NCBI GenBank assembly: GCA_963691705.1
Contig: OY829539.1
Location: forward strand, 24,412,407-24,476,406
Reading direction: 5' to 3'
Source of the DNA: Viola odorata
Taxonomy: Eukaryota > Streptophyta > Magnoliopsida > Malpighiales > Violaceae
Length of the DNA stretch: 64,000 bases
Each line of letters begins with the position of its first letter. Within the stretch, counting starts at the first letter, position 1. Of the stretch, positions 9,267 to 21,053 are shown one piece after another. The notes beneath the pieces are model-generated. The model searched no databases. It had not been told where the DNA came from and was given only the letters and a program-made list of their open reading frames with translations. A program made the position numbers and the translations under genes.

Positions 9267-12136
9267 TGATCGCATTGCATTTCATCATGTTTTATTGTCC
9301 ATTTACTAGTTTATTTGGACAGTAAACCTACTGAATTACCTTCGATTTCCCCTTTTCTTTGCAGTCCTGGTCTGTTGGCAGAACATTAAAGTTTCTGATT
9401 TGGATAGTTGAAGCTGATTTTCCAAGTCTTGGCCTAGACTTCGGCCAAGACACATTCGCATCTCAAGCCGCGCACCAGTCAGATCGTCTTGGCCTAAACT
9501 TCGGCCAAGACTCTTTTCACGATACAAGTCAGTTGAGAAGTAGCGTTGGCACCCCTTTTGGGCTTCGCTTCGCATGGGCCTTGGCTACTGGCAGGCCGCT
9601 TCTATTCGCAAATCCAGATGGATCTGAAGCCTATCTTATGAAGAATCCTAAGGGATCTCCCTCTTTTGTATTTGCGATCTTATTTCCAATTTCAAACAAT
9701 TTATTGTTACAATCTTTTTAGAGATTTTCTAGGAAGTTTAGTTGAAGTAGGACAGAGGAATTTTAGGACTATTTAGCCAAACATTGTTCCTCCTCTGTCC
9801 GGAATCGGATCCCGACCTTCTTCTCTTTTCTTCTTCTTTGACATTGTTAAAAACCTTGCTCCGGATTTTATTTAAATCTCGGATTTATTATTCATGCAAA
9901 AATATATATTGTCTTTTTAATTATGAGTATGATTAGCTAAACACCTATTCTTGGTAAGGGTTGATGAGCTGAAGTTCTTATGCATTCGTGAGATTAAACT
10001 GTGCTTTATAATCTCTTTACTTGTATTTATTTATTTCTTAAGCTTAATTCATCGCTTACTCACTAGAGACAAGGTTTGATCATCCTTGCACTCTAGTAGA
10101 GAAGAGTTGTAGCCGTTCTAGACGGAAAGTGATACGATCCTAGCCCCGAGACTAGCCCTAGTGCACGCACAACACGCACACGCCTTGCGACCAAAGCCAA
10201 TCAACCCAAAGCGTCGAGCCCAAGATGTTCCAAAGCACCAAGGGAGGTTACAACAACCTCTAGACATGGAAACTAGGCAAGGAACGTTGCTGGATCAAGT
10301 CCTTAGGCGAAGGATGACATGGAAGGTGGCTTGGAGGCGCATAGTGCAAGGTTGCACATCTACACGAGCCAATTCATGGAAGAAAGGTTCCAAATCGGGT
10401 TCCAAGATAAATACAAGACCGATTGGGATCTTAGGAGAGCCTCTGCCAAGTTTGAGGACATTTGGACGAGCAGTTTGCAAGATGGCCCGTTGCTACTTTT
10501 GCATGCACAAGTGCCCTAAGCGCAAACATGACGGACAACTTCGTCTGACCATATCTAGATCATCAGAAATCAGAATCGTGCGATCTATATCAATTCTGAA
10601 ACCTCAGGATGTCTTCTTTATTGTGTCCAATTTTCAGATCAAACGGAGGAACCGTTTATTTGTTATGGATCGAGACATTTTCACTGATGGCAATCCTATG
10701 CGGATGAGGACTTCAAAACGCGTCTGTCAACACCAACGACAATTATTCAGACCAGTCAGGCCTGGACCAGGGAGAGAGGACCTTGTCCACTATTTTCAGG
10801 TGTTATCTTTCGAATGGGACAAGTTTCAGCCCAATCGGACGAGTCAATCAAAAGATAGCCCGGTGAGACATTTTGGCGCGCAGTGTGAATGTGAGCAGAC
10901 CGCGACTTGGAGAATTCGGCCCAAACCATGGCCTGATGATGCGAATGCTTCTAGGATGTTCTATAAGGCTTTATTTGTATTTATTAATTAGTTTTTACAG
11001 TTATTAGACTAGTAGAAGTTCTATTTCGAAGTTACTTAGGAGTTCTAGTTAAAATAGGAGTTCTAGTCTTAGTAAACTTGTATTTGTTTTTGCCTATTTA
11101 AAGGCAGCCATTTGGCTTAATAAATCAGTTCAGTTCAGTTTATAAAAAAACACAGAAGAGTCTTCTTCTTTTGATCTTCAAGATCCTTGTTCTATATCCG
11201 GTTTGATAAGCCGCATCTAGCCTCAAGTAAGACACGAAGTTATCACTCCATTCCTTAGTTTCGTCTGGGTTGTCTAGGTATTGCACCTAGGAGGGTCAGA
11301 GTTCTATTGAAGATCCTTGAAGGATTTCGTCCAGGTTGCCTAAGTATTGCACTTAGAAGGGTTGGAGTTTCCGACGAGTTAGTTTTCCGCATTCAAATCC
11401 TTGTCGCTGAGCAACGATCCAACAATTGGAAGGTTTCCGAATTAGGAACCACATCAGAAAGGGAGCACCCGTCGGCTAGACAAAGTAGGCAACTAGTCTC
11501 GAGCTAGACTAGAAGAGATAGGCAATCTAGGTCGAGACCAGATTGACAAACTAGGATCTCCATAGGGAGATACCTTGGCCTAGGTACTGTCTTCCCCTAT
11601 ACCATTGAGGAAGCGAACAGTTATTCAAGACAGCAGTCAAACGGATAAACCCTTTAACCAGCAAGGTATCCCTTGGCTAGGATTATCAGGAAAGGGAGCA
11701 CCCGCCAGGTAATTTGAAGAGGAGGGAAGACAGGAGTGAACAGGAGCACCTCCACTCTATAGCAGTACTATAAGCAAAGAGATGAATATATTTGATTCCA
11801 TGATCGAAGCATAAGAACAAAGCTCTCACATCGCCCTTACCTGGAATTTCCTTTTATCGGATTTACAACAATCTTGACCCCAGTCTTGACCAAGACTTTG
11901 GCCAATACTATTTTAAACTGTTTTCACTACTTTTCGTTTTGTCTTCAGTTTCAGATTCCACCCAATCAAAACTCAGTGACGAGGAAGTCAACCCAAGAAT
12001 TACATTTCCTAGAGGTCTCTGTGGACGATCCTCTTACCATCATCTACAAACTCTTGTAGACAGTGATAAGTTGTATTTCTACCCCCAATTCCATATCTAT
12101 TTCACTATTATATTTGACGTGTTCGACGCACGATCA
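9267..12136 (+). repeat. 3' LTR of E1, interrupted by a solo LTR
   Basis: The LTR begins TGATCGCATTGC right after the polypurine tract and ends CGACGCACGATCA at 12136. Removing the nested insertion and one 5-bp duplication leaves about 1538 bp, almost exactly the size of the E2 LTR (about 1543 bp), which supports both ends. It carries dyad units at 9426, 9486 and 11883. The conserved late-LTR wording is present, for example CTCTGTGGACGATCC near 12018. ORFs inside it (for example 9359-9721) are incidental. Confidence 0.85.
10130..11456. mobile_element. Nested solo LTR of another LTR retrotransposon
   Basis: A 1327-bp segment starts TGATACGATCC and ends ACCACATCA. It is flanked by the 5-bp duplication GAAAG (10125-10129 and 11457-11461). 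Joining the flanks gives GACGGAAAGGGAGCACCCG, whose GGAAAGGGAGCACCCG part occurs again in the same host LTR near 11690, so the empty-site reading is credible. TATA-like CTATTTAAA lies near 11094 and AATAAA near 11119, as expected for an LTR read on the plus strand. There is no internal domain, so it is a solo LTR. A 276-codon ORF at 10161-10991 has no recognisable domain. Near 11261-11371 a segment of about 66 bp is imperfectly duplicated in tandem. Confidence 0.85.
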
Positions 12137-12141
12137 AAAGC

Positions 12142-13402
12142 ATCTTCTTGGGTTGCGTCGAGGCGTAGTCAAATCATTGGCGCAGAAATATTCTACTCTT
12201 ACGTCATAGACGTGCTATAGGGGTCAGGTACGTTTAGGCCCTCTACTTTCCTTCGTACGAGAAGCTACCCCAAGGTACATTTATGGGATAGCCTTGACTC
12301 TCCGTTGTCCTCCAAGGTATATTTATGAAGGCAATACTCAGAGGCCCATTAAGTAGAGGAAAGACACATCTAGGGCAAGACATAGAGACTCTACCCTAAT
12401 TGGTCGCTTGCCCTAGTCAGATTGGACCAAAAGATATGATGACTCCGATCTAGCTGTCTACTCTACCATGCAGCCTCACGTTAGTTATTACTACAAGGAT
12501 GAAAGTATTCACAAGAGATAAACTAGCAGTTGATCAAGCTTCTAATAAACCTCAAATGAAATGGCAAGAAATCACCAAACAAGCAAATATAACAATAAGA
12601 ATATATGAAGAACAATTTAGCCTTATAACTATCATTTCACAACCCTCGAAATACCTTTGCTAAGAAGGATGAGCTTAGCCGCTCATGCTAACAAGTGAAT
12701 AAATAACAGATCTGAAAATTAACATAAATGAAAACAAGAGATAAGTAAAATAAAATGCTTAATAAATACCAGCCAGAGCTTTAAACTCCGGGTTGTAAAA
12801 AAGTATGCTTGGCAACGTTAATGGAGGAAAAAGAGGGAAAACAGATCCCAATGTAAGAGAGGAAAAATGTCTGCTAAAAGAAAGAGAGAGCTCCCTAAGA
12901 GTGACGACTACCAACCCTAAAAGATGTAAGAAAAAGATGTAAGAGAGACCTCTTAAAACCCTAAAAACTAAATGTTTAAATAGCCTAACAACCCACAAGA
13001 GGACAAAGTCCAGTTAAGAGGGAGGTATAAAACACGGAAGGAATGTGTCCTTGAGGGGAATATTCCCAAAATGGTAAAAGAGAATCTTCATGGAATCCCG
13101 CGCGGATCTTTTCCTGGAGCGTTAGTGGAGAGAAGACGAGCATGTGCGACAGCAAGGTTTAGGCATTGGATGGCTTCCTGACTAGATTTCTCAACAATAG
13201 GGGCTCGATGATAAAATAAATAGCTAGGCCTCGACGCTGTGAGTTTTGCAGAATTCCATAAAAAAGGGGTGTTTCAGCATCTTTCTCTCATTTAGCCTAG
13301 ATCTGCAAAAAGGATGAATTCAAAGGCAAATCAGCAATATCACGCTCGAAATAAGACTAAGAAATAGGACAAAATCATGCATAAAACACACACCATCAAT
13401 CA
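12142..13402 (-). mobile_element. Antisense Tat-like Ty3/gypsy LTR with a polypurine tract
   Basis: Read on the minus strand, AAAAGTCGGGGGAAAAC (plus positions 13403-13419) is a polypurine tract immediately followed by an LTR start TGATTGATGGTGTG at 13402. The tract sequence is of the type I associate with Tat/Ogre elements. The minus-strand sequence then runs about 1.2 kb without coding potential until it meets E1 at about 12137. The inner end of the LTR is not certain. Only a few tens of bases of internal sequence are recognisable beyond 13419. Confidence 0.6.
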
Positions 13403-13419
13403 GTTTTCCCCCGACTTTT

Positions 13420-15240
13420 GCATAATACTAAAGTTGCACCTAGTTTTTTTACGTTGTTAGCGTTGTTTACAACTCTCATTTATTCCCTCCAAAATTCTAA
13501 TTCAAATAGAATTATAATTTATTAGTCACGTAGTTAGTAAATATAAATAGAAATCAATAAAATTCTAGAAATCGTCTTAAACTTTTCTCTCTCCATTCTC
13601 TCTAGCTATCATCGTTCGGTTCATAATCAGTCATGAGCCCCTATCTTTCTTTTTCATTTTTTTTTTTGTTCCTTACCGAGTCTATCACGCATTATCTTGT
13701 CAAATATACAAACTACTCCCTTCGATCTCCAAAGTATGTCGTTTGGAGACCGGGCACAAAGTTTAAGGAGACACTATTTATGAGTATTGGTTACCATAAT
13801 ACCCCTGTACTTTTCGCTTATTTACTACACTGTCATTCCTCACTCTTCAACTTTACAGAAGCTCACCTTTCCTCCTTGCAAAACCCAGTATCATAACTGG
13901 CAGAATCCAACTCAACCTTTTCCACTCATGCAATCAATGTAGCAGATTCTAGCTAATGAAACTCATCGATCACAAATCACTAAACTTTTGAAAATAACAA
14001 TGAAAACCCATTAGTAGAATTCATAAGATTTAATCGATCATACTTAGAAAATAAAAAGATAAATCCTCACATGCATCTCAATCTTACTAAAGAAACCCAT
14101 TACCACAAAAAACAAAAGCCACAAATAAAACATTCAAAAAGCGAATCGGAGGATGAGGAAGAAGATGCAGAGAGTGAGTTGATTTGTGCATAGAGCGAAG
14201 AGGAGGATGAGGAAGAAGATGCAAAGAGTGAATCAACATTGTTTGGTGGCAAGGGCAAAAAGGTTAGACAAATGCGAAAAATGCTTGGGGAGGTGAGAAC
14301 GACGTTCAATTGTAGTCAGAGCCAAAATATCATAAACGATATTGTTTCAAAACTGGAGAGAGTAGTATTTTTTGGTCTTATCTTAACTCTTATGCGTATA
14401 AGATTATTTCCCTACTTATGGTAAGAGTAGATATTTATGAATGGGGAGATGACAATGAAGCCGCATGCCTGATGGCGTTGGCGGCAAGATCACTGATAAA
14501 ATATAATTTCATTTTATTTTATACGTGAGGTATAGTTTTCCTTTTTATTGTCTTCGAGTTTTTAATTCCTCTTTATTTTATATTTTTTTATTTTACTTTT
14601 CTAGTACTCTTTCTATACCTTTATCGTGCGCAAACTATATATTTTCGGATATGTTGATCTGTCACAATTTATGTAACATTTATGCCTCTAGGTTTCATTG
14701 TGTAAAAAAGAAAAAAGAAAAAAGAAATGTGCTAGGAAAAAAAGAAGGGAGAATCCGGTTTTTCACTGCAGTGGTATGTCATTGTTGGGTCCGCATCATA
14801 GCATCTCACACACTCGACTACTGTAGACTCTACTCTAGAGTAATACTATTCGTTATTATTATTATTTAAATTATGCAAAAACAGAGTGGCACCCATGTAA
14901 TTTCCCGAAACTTCAATGGCCATTCTAATTTCTCGATGTAGAGACAGCACGAAGAGATCCATCTCTGCAAATAAATAAATAAATAATAAAAGAATAAAAA
15001 GTGTACAAAATTTAAAAAAAAGAAGACTGAAAAGTGAAAGTCCATGCCGAAACCAAAGAGCAGCAAGCAGCCAGGCGCCAGCCAGTTCGCTGCGCAGTGA
15101 CCAAGGCACAACAGGAATTTTCTCAAAAACCAAGGCTAATCCTCCATTCTCGCTCTAAAAACTTCCGAAAAAGATTGCAAAAGTGTTGCAGTGGAGCGCC
15201 AGAGAGAGAAAAAAAGAGTGTGGAAAACTGTTAAAAGAGA
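13420..15240. other. Intergenic stretch upstream of the first ankyrin gene
   Basis: No gene is supported. Near 13710 lies CTACTCCCTTCGATCTCC, like a Stowaway-type MITE end without a clear partner. At 14145-14235 an acidic segment (GAGGATGAGGAAGAAGATGC) occurs twice about 55 bp apart and reads as Glu/Asp-rich peptide with a stop between the copies, possibly a decayed gene fragment. The last 400 bases should contain the promoter of the first ankyrin gene. Confidence 0.5.
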
Positions 15241-15517
15241 AGAGAAGCACTCACTCTAACGCGCACCAAAGACGAACGGAGAGAGGGATCTATCTCTATC
15301 GCTCTCTTTCTCTCTCTCTCTTCGGGACCGACTGAGTTGACGGCTGAGTTAACTTCGCCGGAACTTGCTCCGTGATTAGCTGCGACGGAGAACAATCCTA
15401 ACCGTCAGATCTCGCCATCTTCAATCAACTTTGTGATTCTCCCATCTTCTAATCTGTCTCTCTAAGCGGTAAACCTGATAGAGGAATCGATCCGGTTGGA
15501 TTACTGGGCCTCCACAG
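15241..15517 (+). other. 5'UTR exon 1 of the first ankyrin gene
   Basis: A CT-repeat-rich leader is followed by sequence homologous to the leader of the second gene (GATTAGCTGCGACGG here, GATTAGCTGCAACG at about 19731). It ends at a matching donor CCACAG|GTACTG (15517/15518); the second gene has ATCAG|GTACCC at 23387/23388. A following non-coding exon probably starts at 15878 after CTCTCAG. The exact 5' end is not visible. Confidence 0.6.
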
Positions 15518-16130
15518 GTACTGTACTGTTTGCTTGAAAATGACCCTGTGAATTTTATTTATTTTCAATTAACTGTTTGGTTACTTGATACTACTAGGGA
15601 TGGAATTAGTTAAGCAAAGAAAAGGCTAGATTCTTGGATTTACTTGGATGTTCTCTTAGATTTTTTATTTATTTGAGGACTGGTCAATGTAATTTGATAG
15701 TTAGTTGAAGTTAGTTACTTTGTTAGATTTTAGTTGGAACAGATAAAGAAAAAAAGAAGATAAACTACAATATTTTTTGGAGTGTCAAACTTTTGCTCAA
15801 TACCAACAATAGGAATGTTTCTTTTCATGGTACTTTGTTCGTGATTCAATTTTGGGTCTTTGTTCTACTACTCTCAGATTTGGGATTGCCGAGGAAATGG
15901 GAGAATTGTAAGCAAATGCTGAGGAGGATAAGGTCATGTCTTTTCTAGTGGTCTCTCTGAACTGGGGGTGGTTTGGATTCTTCAACTTGGTTGCAAGAGA
16001 AGAGGGTAGAGTTATAAATTTCTTGATCTTACTTGGTTGTTAGATCCTAACTTGCTTGAATTGTAAAATCTTAGAATGAAACAAACTTCATAGATAAAGG
16101 GTAGCAAAGGAATTGGAACAGTAAGAAGGA

Positions 16131-19091
16131 ATGGAAGATTATTCTAAGTACACGCATAGTCCTGTACACTTGGCAGTTGCACGACGTGATTATGCATCCC
16201 TTAGAAAGATAATCTCGACCCTCCCACGGCTTACCAAGGCTGGAGAGGTTAACAATGAGAAAGAGTCACTTGCTGCTGAGCAAGATGCTGATGCGGTCTC
16301 TGCTGTGATTGATCGCCGGGATGTTCCTGGCAGAGAAACTCCATTGCATCTTGCTGTCAGATTGCGGGATCCTGTGTCGGCAGAGATTTTGATGGCTGCT
16401 GGTGCAGACTGGAGTTTGCAGAATGACAATGGTTGGAGTGCGCTGCAAGAAGCAGTTTGCACAAGGGAGGAGTCGATTGCTATGATAATTGCCCGGCATT
16501 ATCAACCACTTGCTTGGGCAAAATGGTGTCGTAGGCTACCACGAATTGTTGCTTCGGCAGCTCGTATTCGCGATTTTTATATGGAGATTACTTTTCATTT
16601 TGAGAGCTCTGTCATTCCATTTATTGGCCGTATAGCTCCATCAGATACTTACCGCATTTGGAAGCGTGGTTCTAACCTACGTGCTGATATGACCCTTGCT
16701 GGTTTTGATGGATTTCGAATTCAAAGATCAGACCAAACTTTTCTTTTTCTTGGGGATGGTTATTCTTCAGAGGATAGTAACATATCTCTGCCACCAGGTT
16801 CATTAATTGTTCTTTCTCATAAGGAGAAAGAGGTGACTAATGCTTTGGAGGGTGCTGGTACCCAACCAACTGAAGCGGAAGTGGCTCATGAGGTGACCTT
16901 GATGTCTCAAACAAATATGTATAGGCCAGGCATTGATGTCACTCAAGCTGAGCTTATTCCTCATTTGAATTGGAGGCGGCAGGAAAGGGCAGAGACGGTT
17001 GGAAGTTGGAAGGCTAAAGTTTATGACATGCTCCACGTGATGGTTAGTGTCAAGTCAAGGCGGGTTCCTGGTGCTATGACTGATGAGGAGCTTTTTGCTG
17101 TCGATGAGGAAGAAAGGATGCCAAATAGTGCTGAAAATGATGATTTTGATGATGTACTGACAGTCGAGGAGAGGAAGCAGTTGGATTCTGCCCTTCGCAT
17201 GAACTCGGATGGTCCTTGTGGGGACGAGGAACCTGGGGTCCTTGAATACCAGGAAAATGGTTCTGGAGGTATCTATGAAAATGGTGAATCTAATGGTGCC
17301 ATTAAGGAGAAGAAAGGTTGGTTTGGTTGGAAGAACAAAGGATCAAAGAACAGTGACGATCCTGAAGATTCAAAGATCTTGAAGAAATTTTCAAAGTTGG
17401 CTCCAGAGGGTGGTTCCCAGAAAGCTACTGATAACCAAAAAGCATCTGAGTCAGTGAGAGAGGATCTGGGGGAAGCCAAGAAGGGAAAGGATAAAACCAG
17501 CAAGAAGAAAAAGAAGAAAGGTCCCAGTACAGAATCTAAGACTGAGAGCGAGTACAAGAAAGGCTTGAGACCTGTTTTGTGGCTGACACCAGATTTTCCT
17601 TTAAAAACAGAAGAACTCCTGCCTTTACTCGATATATTAGCCAATAAGGTCAAGGCTGTTAGGAGACTGAGGGAGCTTTTGACAACTAAACTACCAGTGG
17701 GAACATTTCCTGTCAAGGTTATCTTTAATCTCTTTTTGTGTTGTAACTTGTTTCTGTATTGCCTTCACTAGTGTGCGTAACTTCATATCTGACTTCTCAG
17801 TATGATTCAATATGATATCTAGTTGATGTGTGCTATAATACATACTTCCATAACCTTGTTAAACTGTTTATGTTTTGTGCATTAAACTTTTGTTGACTTT
17901 GTGCTTCATCTTTTGTACTCTCTTCCCTCACTTTGGAAGAAAGATATACCTTAACTTCAACATTCTGTGTTTGGTACACTCATTTCTGGATATTTCTATC
18001 TATGGGGAAATTACCCTTCTTTTACGGTTCATCAAATTATAAATGGGTTGAAGCCTTGTTAGTGGCCTGAAACATGGGGAGCCCTTGAAATGCGCTGGGA
18101 ATGCATTTTCTGGATTTCTCAGTTAAACTTGTGGTTTGCATTTCTGTGATCATTTCTCTGTGCCCATCCCTCCTTTGAGTGCGTTCCTAAATAAGGGTTG
18201 TGGGGAAATAAGATATCTATTCATCCATCATATTCATGTCTAGCACCTGAAGTAAGTTAATAAATGTACTCTTTTTGCTTAAAACTCAATAGGTGCACTT
18301 TCTTGGATGGGTGCTTTTATCATCCCTTATTCCCTGATATGGAGGTCTACTAATTTTTTCGCCAACAGCATGTGCTCTTTTTTTTAACTGGGGATTTGAA
18401 AGCGGTGCATGCATACCTCATGCAGACATTCTTACTGTAATCCTGGGCCTTCATTTATTTTAGTCGTCAATGCCAAATGAGTTTTTCTTTTAATGCAAAA
18501 TGTGAAATGTGCTGTTATTAGGTTGTGATTTGAAATGATTTCTTTTTCATTCATATTGAAGTAAAGAATTTTCATTGAATTGTTATAAACTTGGTGTATT
18601 CGACAACTACCGACTCTGAAATAGGATGTACATAGGTCTAATCTGTCTACATAATGAAACTAATAGCTGATGGGCAGCTCATAAGTCTTATCTCGTTAAT
18701 ACAGGTTGCCATCCCTATTGTTCCAACTATTCGGGTTCTTGTTACTTTTACAAAATTTGAGGAGCTCCAGCCAATAGAGGAGTTCTCAACCCCTCTCTCC
18801 AGCCCTGCTCATTTCCAGGATGCCAAATCCAAGGACCCAGAGGGCACAACATCATGGATTTCATGGATGAAAGGTAGCCGTGGTGGGCAATCAAGTGATG
18901 GTGAGAGTCACCGGTACAAGGATGAAATTGACCCTTTCCACATACCACCAGACTATACGTGGGTTGATGCCAATGAGAAGAAACGCCGCATGAAAGCCAA
19001 GAGAGCAAAGACCAGGAAGCACAAGAAACAGTCGGCAGCCAGAGGTGGGGATGGAGCTCAACATCATTTAAGTGAAGATGTGGAAGAATAA
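16131..19091 (+). CDS. ANKRD13-like ankyrin repeat protein with GPCR-chaperone domain, copy 1
   Basis: Two coding exons, 16131-17717 and 18705-19091, are joined at CAAG|GTTATC and ACAG|GTTGCC in phase 0 and give 657 aa. Ankyrin repeats occupy about residues 8-125 (HSPVHLAVARRDYASLRKI and RETPLHLAVRLRDPVSAEIL). The following region (about 145-340, with FHFESSVIPFI, DTYRIWKRGSNLRADMTLAGF) and the last exon (PTIRVLVTFTKFEEL) match the GPCR-chaperone domain of the ANKRD13 family, here split by an acidic then Lys-rich insert (about 330-490). Animal ANKRD13 proteins act at membranes on ubiquitinated receptors; the plant role is not established and I see no ubiquitin-interacting motif. The ATG at 16131 is chosen because copy 2 aligns from the equivalent Met. 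The second intron (987 bp) is far longer than in copy 2. Confidence 0.9.
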
Positions 19092-19838
19092 TCGGATCGA
19101 GTATTCTCCAGTGTACTTTACCATCTCAGAATCCTTTTGGAAAGAGAAGAAGGAGGTAGCCATAGCACTCCGACTTTGCACATCTAACTTTTATATCATT
19201 ATCGAATCAACGTGTATGATTTACAGAGTATTTGTTTAGGCGATCACTTGTTGATTATGGAGGCTGTTGTCATCTGTTGTATTTTTATGTGATGAAATTT
19301 GAGAGGAACAGATTATTCGTTTTCTTCTTTTTCCCCCTTTTTGTCATTCGATAGCTTATTGTGATTCCTTTTCTTGACATTGGTCTTTGTATCTAAGTGA
19401 TGGTTATCAAGTTTACATCTTTGTAATTTATGTTTCTTTTTGGCACTTTTTGGCTCTTTTTGGCTGTTTGTTTCTGGAAAAAACAAGTCAGGGATTATGT
19501 TTAGGCTTCTAAAATACATCACCAGTGGTTGCAATTTGGCTTCAAAATACTTTCAAACTCACTTGTGACATTTCTATTTAGTGCTTGTGCATCACAAAAA
19601 GTGGGACATCATCACATCAAAGCTCTAACCTGCTCTTTGGTTTCCGATTCCAGAAAGAGAACTGTTAGAACCTTTCAACCTAATGTGCACTCCATCGTCA
19701 GCCTCGTTAAGGTAGCCAGAACAACGCCAAGCGATTAGCTGCAACGTTTCTGACCAGTCACATTTCAGCCTGTTTCAGGTTCTCCCCTCTCTCTATGGAA
19801 GCGGCTAAACCCCATACAAGAATCGATCGGGCTGAATT
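19092..19838 (+). other. Intergenic region with promoter and split 5'UTR exon 1 of copy 2
   Basis: The first part is the 3' end of copy 1. From about 19725 the sequence is homologous to the copy 1 leader: GATTAGCTGCAACG, then AAGCGGCTAAAC and GAATCGATCGGGCTGAATT, compared with AAGCGGTAAAC and GAATCGATCCGGTTGGATT. The homology stops at the copia element and resumes at 23367 after it. The copy 2 promoter should therefore lie between copy 1 and about 19700. Confidence 0.65.
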
Positions 19839-20180
19839 TGTTGAATATTCAAACAACAAGTCCATTCCAACCGTTATGTCCATTCCAACCATTGCGTCCA
19901 TTCCAACCGTTGTATCTATTCTAACTGTTGCGTCCATTAATAGATAGATACAATACTTCTTATAAATAGGTGTTGATACCTCTGTTGTAAAATGTGAAAA
20001 TATATATGTAAAAAGTAAAGCATCAACAATGTAGTCTCTGTATCCGGCTCTCAGAGCCCAAATTTCTATTTCTGCATTCTGCTATTCATATCTTAATTCT
20101 ACTATTTATAAATTCATTTTACTATTTATTAAATATCGAGTTTCTACTTGGTATCACAAATATCATTATTATTTTCTACT
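19839..20180 (+). repeat. 5' LTR of the copia element
   Basis: It is homologous to 23115-23366 but longer, mainly because an 18-20-bp unit (GTCCATTCCAACCGTTGTG type) is repeated about four times near 19859-19935 and the 3' third is expanded. TATA-like TATAAATA is at 19961-19968. The last base of the expected CA end is altered. Confidence 0.85.
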
Positions 20181-20218
20181 AGGTAGCGGAGCCCCTTGAT
20201 CTTAAGGGACCTCTGGCA

Positions 20219-21053
20219 AGGGCTGCCCAAAACTTCCGAGTCCCAAATTTCTGATTTTTCCGACCCTAAATTTTCAATTTCGGAATCGAAAATTCAGAAA
20301 ACGACGTCGTTTTAGGCCAAGCCCAAATAACCTAACATTCTCCTCCTCTTTCGATTTCAATTCAACTCACTCTCTTTACCAAAGTCGTCGTCCACCATCA
20401 CCAAACACAACCAACGCCGCCCGATCTCCTCCCGATCTCTCCTCACCATCACCAACACACCATCTTCAAAACCACCACCGACCCACCAACACAGAACTCA
20501 GTGCACTTGTTTTGTAGTTGTACAGCGAGGAGAGGAGTGAGAATTGAAAAACAAAACAGAGCAAACCCCAGTCACTGGTTGGATTTCTTCTCTTCTTCTT
20601 CAATTACGGCTACCGTGTTGCGGTGCCTACTGCGGCTGCCTACCCACTTTTGCTGTCACCGTGTAACTTATCCATCTCCGGCGGTCTGCGATCGATCTCT
20701 GTTGCGGCTCCATCTTCTTCTTCAATTGATATTGACAGATTTGCAGTGAGTATTTTTTGTTTGAATAATAAATCACTAATATTGGCAAATGATATTTTAT
20801 TTTTCATGTTTGGTTGGATTGAATTGAATTGCATAGCACTGGATTATTCAACATGGCAGTGGATTGAATTGCATGAATTCATAATTTCGGAAAATTCGGG
20901 TATTCTGAAATTTCCAAAATTATGAATTCGAAAATTCGGGTTCGGAAGCATTTTAATTCGGTTCGGAACGGGATGAAAAATTCAAATTTCAGAATTCCGA
21001 ATTTCTCAAATTCGGAATTCGGAAATTCGAAAAAACCAAATGGGCACCCCTAT
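20219..21053. mobile_element. Non-autonomous hAT-like element nested in the copia element
   Basis: Terminal sequences AGGGCTGCCCAAAA at the left and TTTGGG... ending GGGCACCCCTAT at the right are imperfect inverted repeats. The flanks CTCTGGCA (20211-20218) and CTGTGGCA (21054-21061) match at 7 of 8 bases, as for a hAT 8-bp duplication. The subterminal DNA is rich in TTCGGAAT-type repeats (20880-21030). The middle (20340-20750) looks like a plant gene leader and short exon but I cannot name a source gene. No transposase is present. Confidence 0.6.

Larger units (their letters stand above)
1424..11908 (+). repeat. Dispersed 26-bp dyad units of E1 (GTCTTGGCC-N8-GGCCAAGAC)
   Basis: A 26-bp unit made of two inverted 9-bp arms around an 8-base spacer recurs through the element. 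Good copies start at 1424, 1484, 2396 (followed by a 12-bp tandem GGCCAAGACGTC), 4141, 5639, 6662, 7659, 7821, 8157, 9426, 9486 and 11883. A 27-bp version starts at 4892, a half copy at 7710 and a weak copy at 3935. The spacer most often begins AAGAC, which makes the left 14 bases (GTCTTGGCCAAGAC) a palindrome by themselves and gives every unit the same orientation. In gag-pol and at 6662 the unit reads LAKTxAKT; in the second ORF at 7659, 7821 and 8157 it reads LGQDxGQD-like in another frame. Three copies are in non-coding LTR. I saw none in the nested solo LTR or in E2. Confidence 0.9.
1..12136 (+). mobile_element. Athila-type Ty3/gypsy retrotransposon E1, 5' end outside the window
   Basis: This is an LTR retrotransposon of the Athila lineage, with the order gag, protease, reverse transcriptase, RNase H, integrase, second ORF, polypurine tract, 3' LTR. 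The window opens inside gag, so the 5' LTR and primer site are missing. Lineage evidence is the [10 protein letters not shown] protease motif, the FMDD reverse transcriptase motif, the long second ORF after pol and the AAGTGTGGGGAATT tract directly before an LTR that starts TGATCG. Its pol aligns throughout with the intact second element at 56809-62322. E1 is defective: gag-pol has five in-frame stops and an early frameshift. The second ORF is open. The 3' LTR is enlarged by a nested solo LTR. Confidence 0.93.

Noticed and set aside
9359..9721. 120-codon ORF in the E1 LTR
   Set aside because: It overlaps two dyad units and lies in the LTR; no similarity to any protein is recognised.
10161..10991. 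276-codon ORF as a gene
   Set aside because: It lies entirely within the nested solo LTR and shows no domain; LTRs of this size often have chance ORFs.
12117..12180. E1 LTR ending at about 12171 next to a primer-site-like ATTGGCGC
   Set aside because: The end at 12136 gives an LTR length matching E2 to within about 5 bp after removing the solo LTR; the later primer-like bases are probably chance or belong to the neighbouring antisense LTR.
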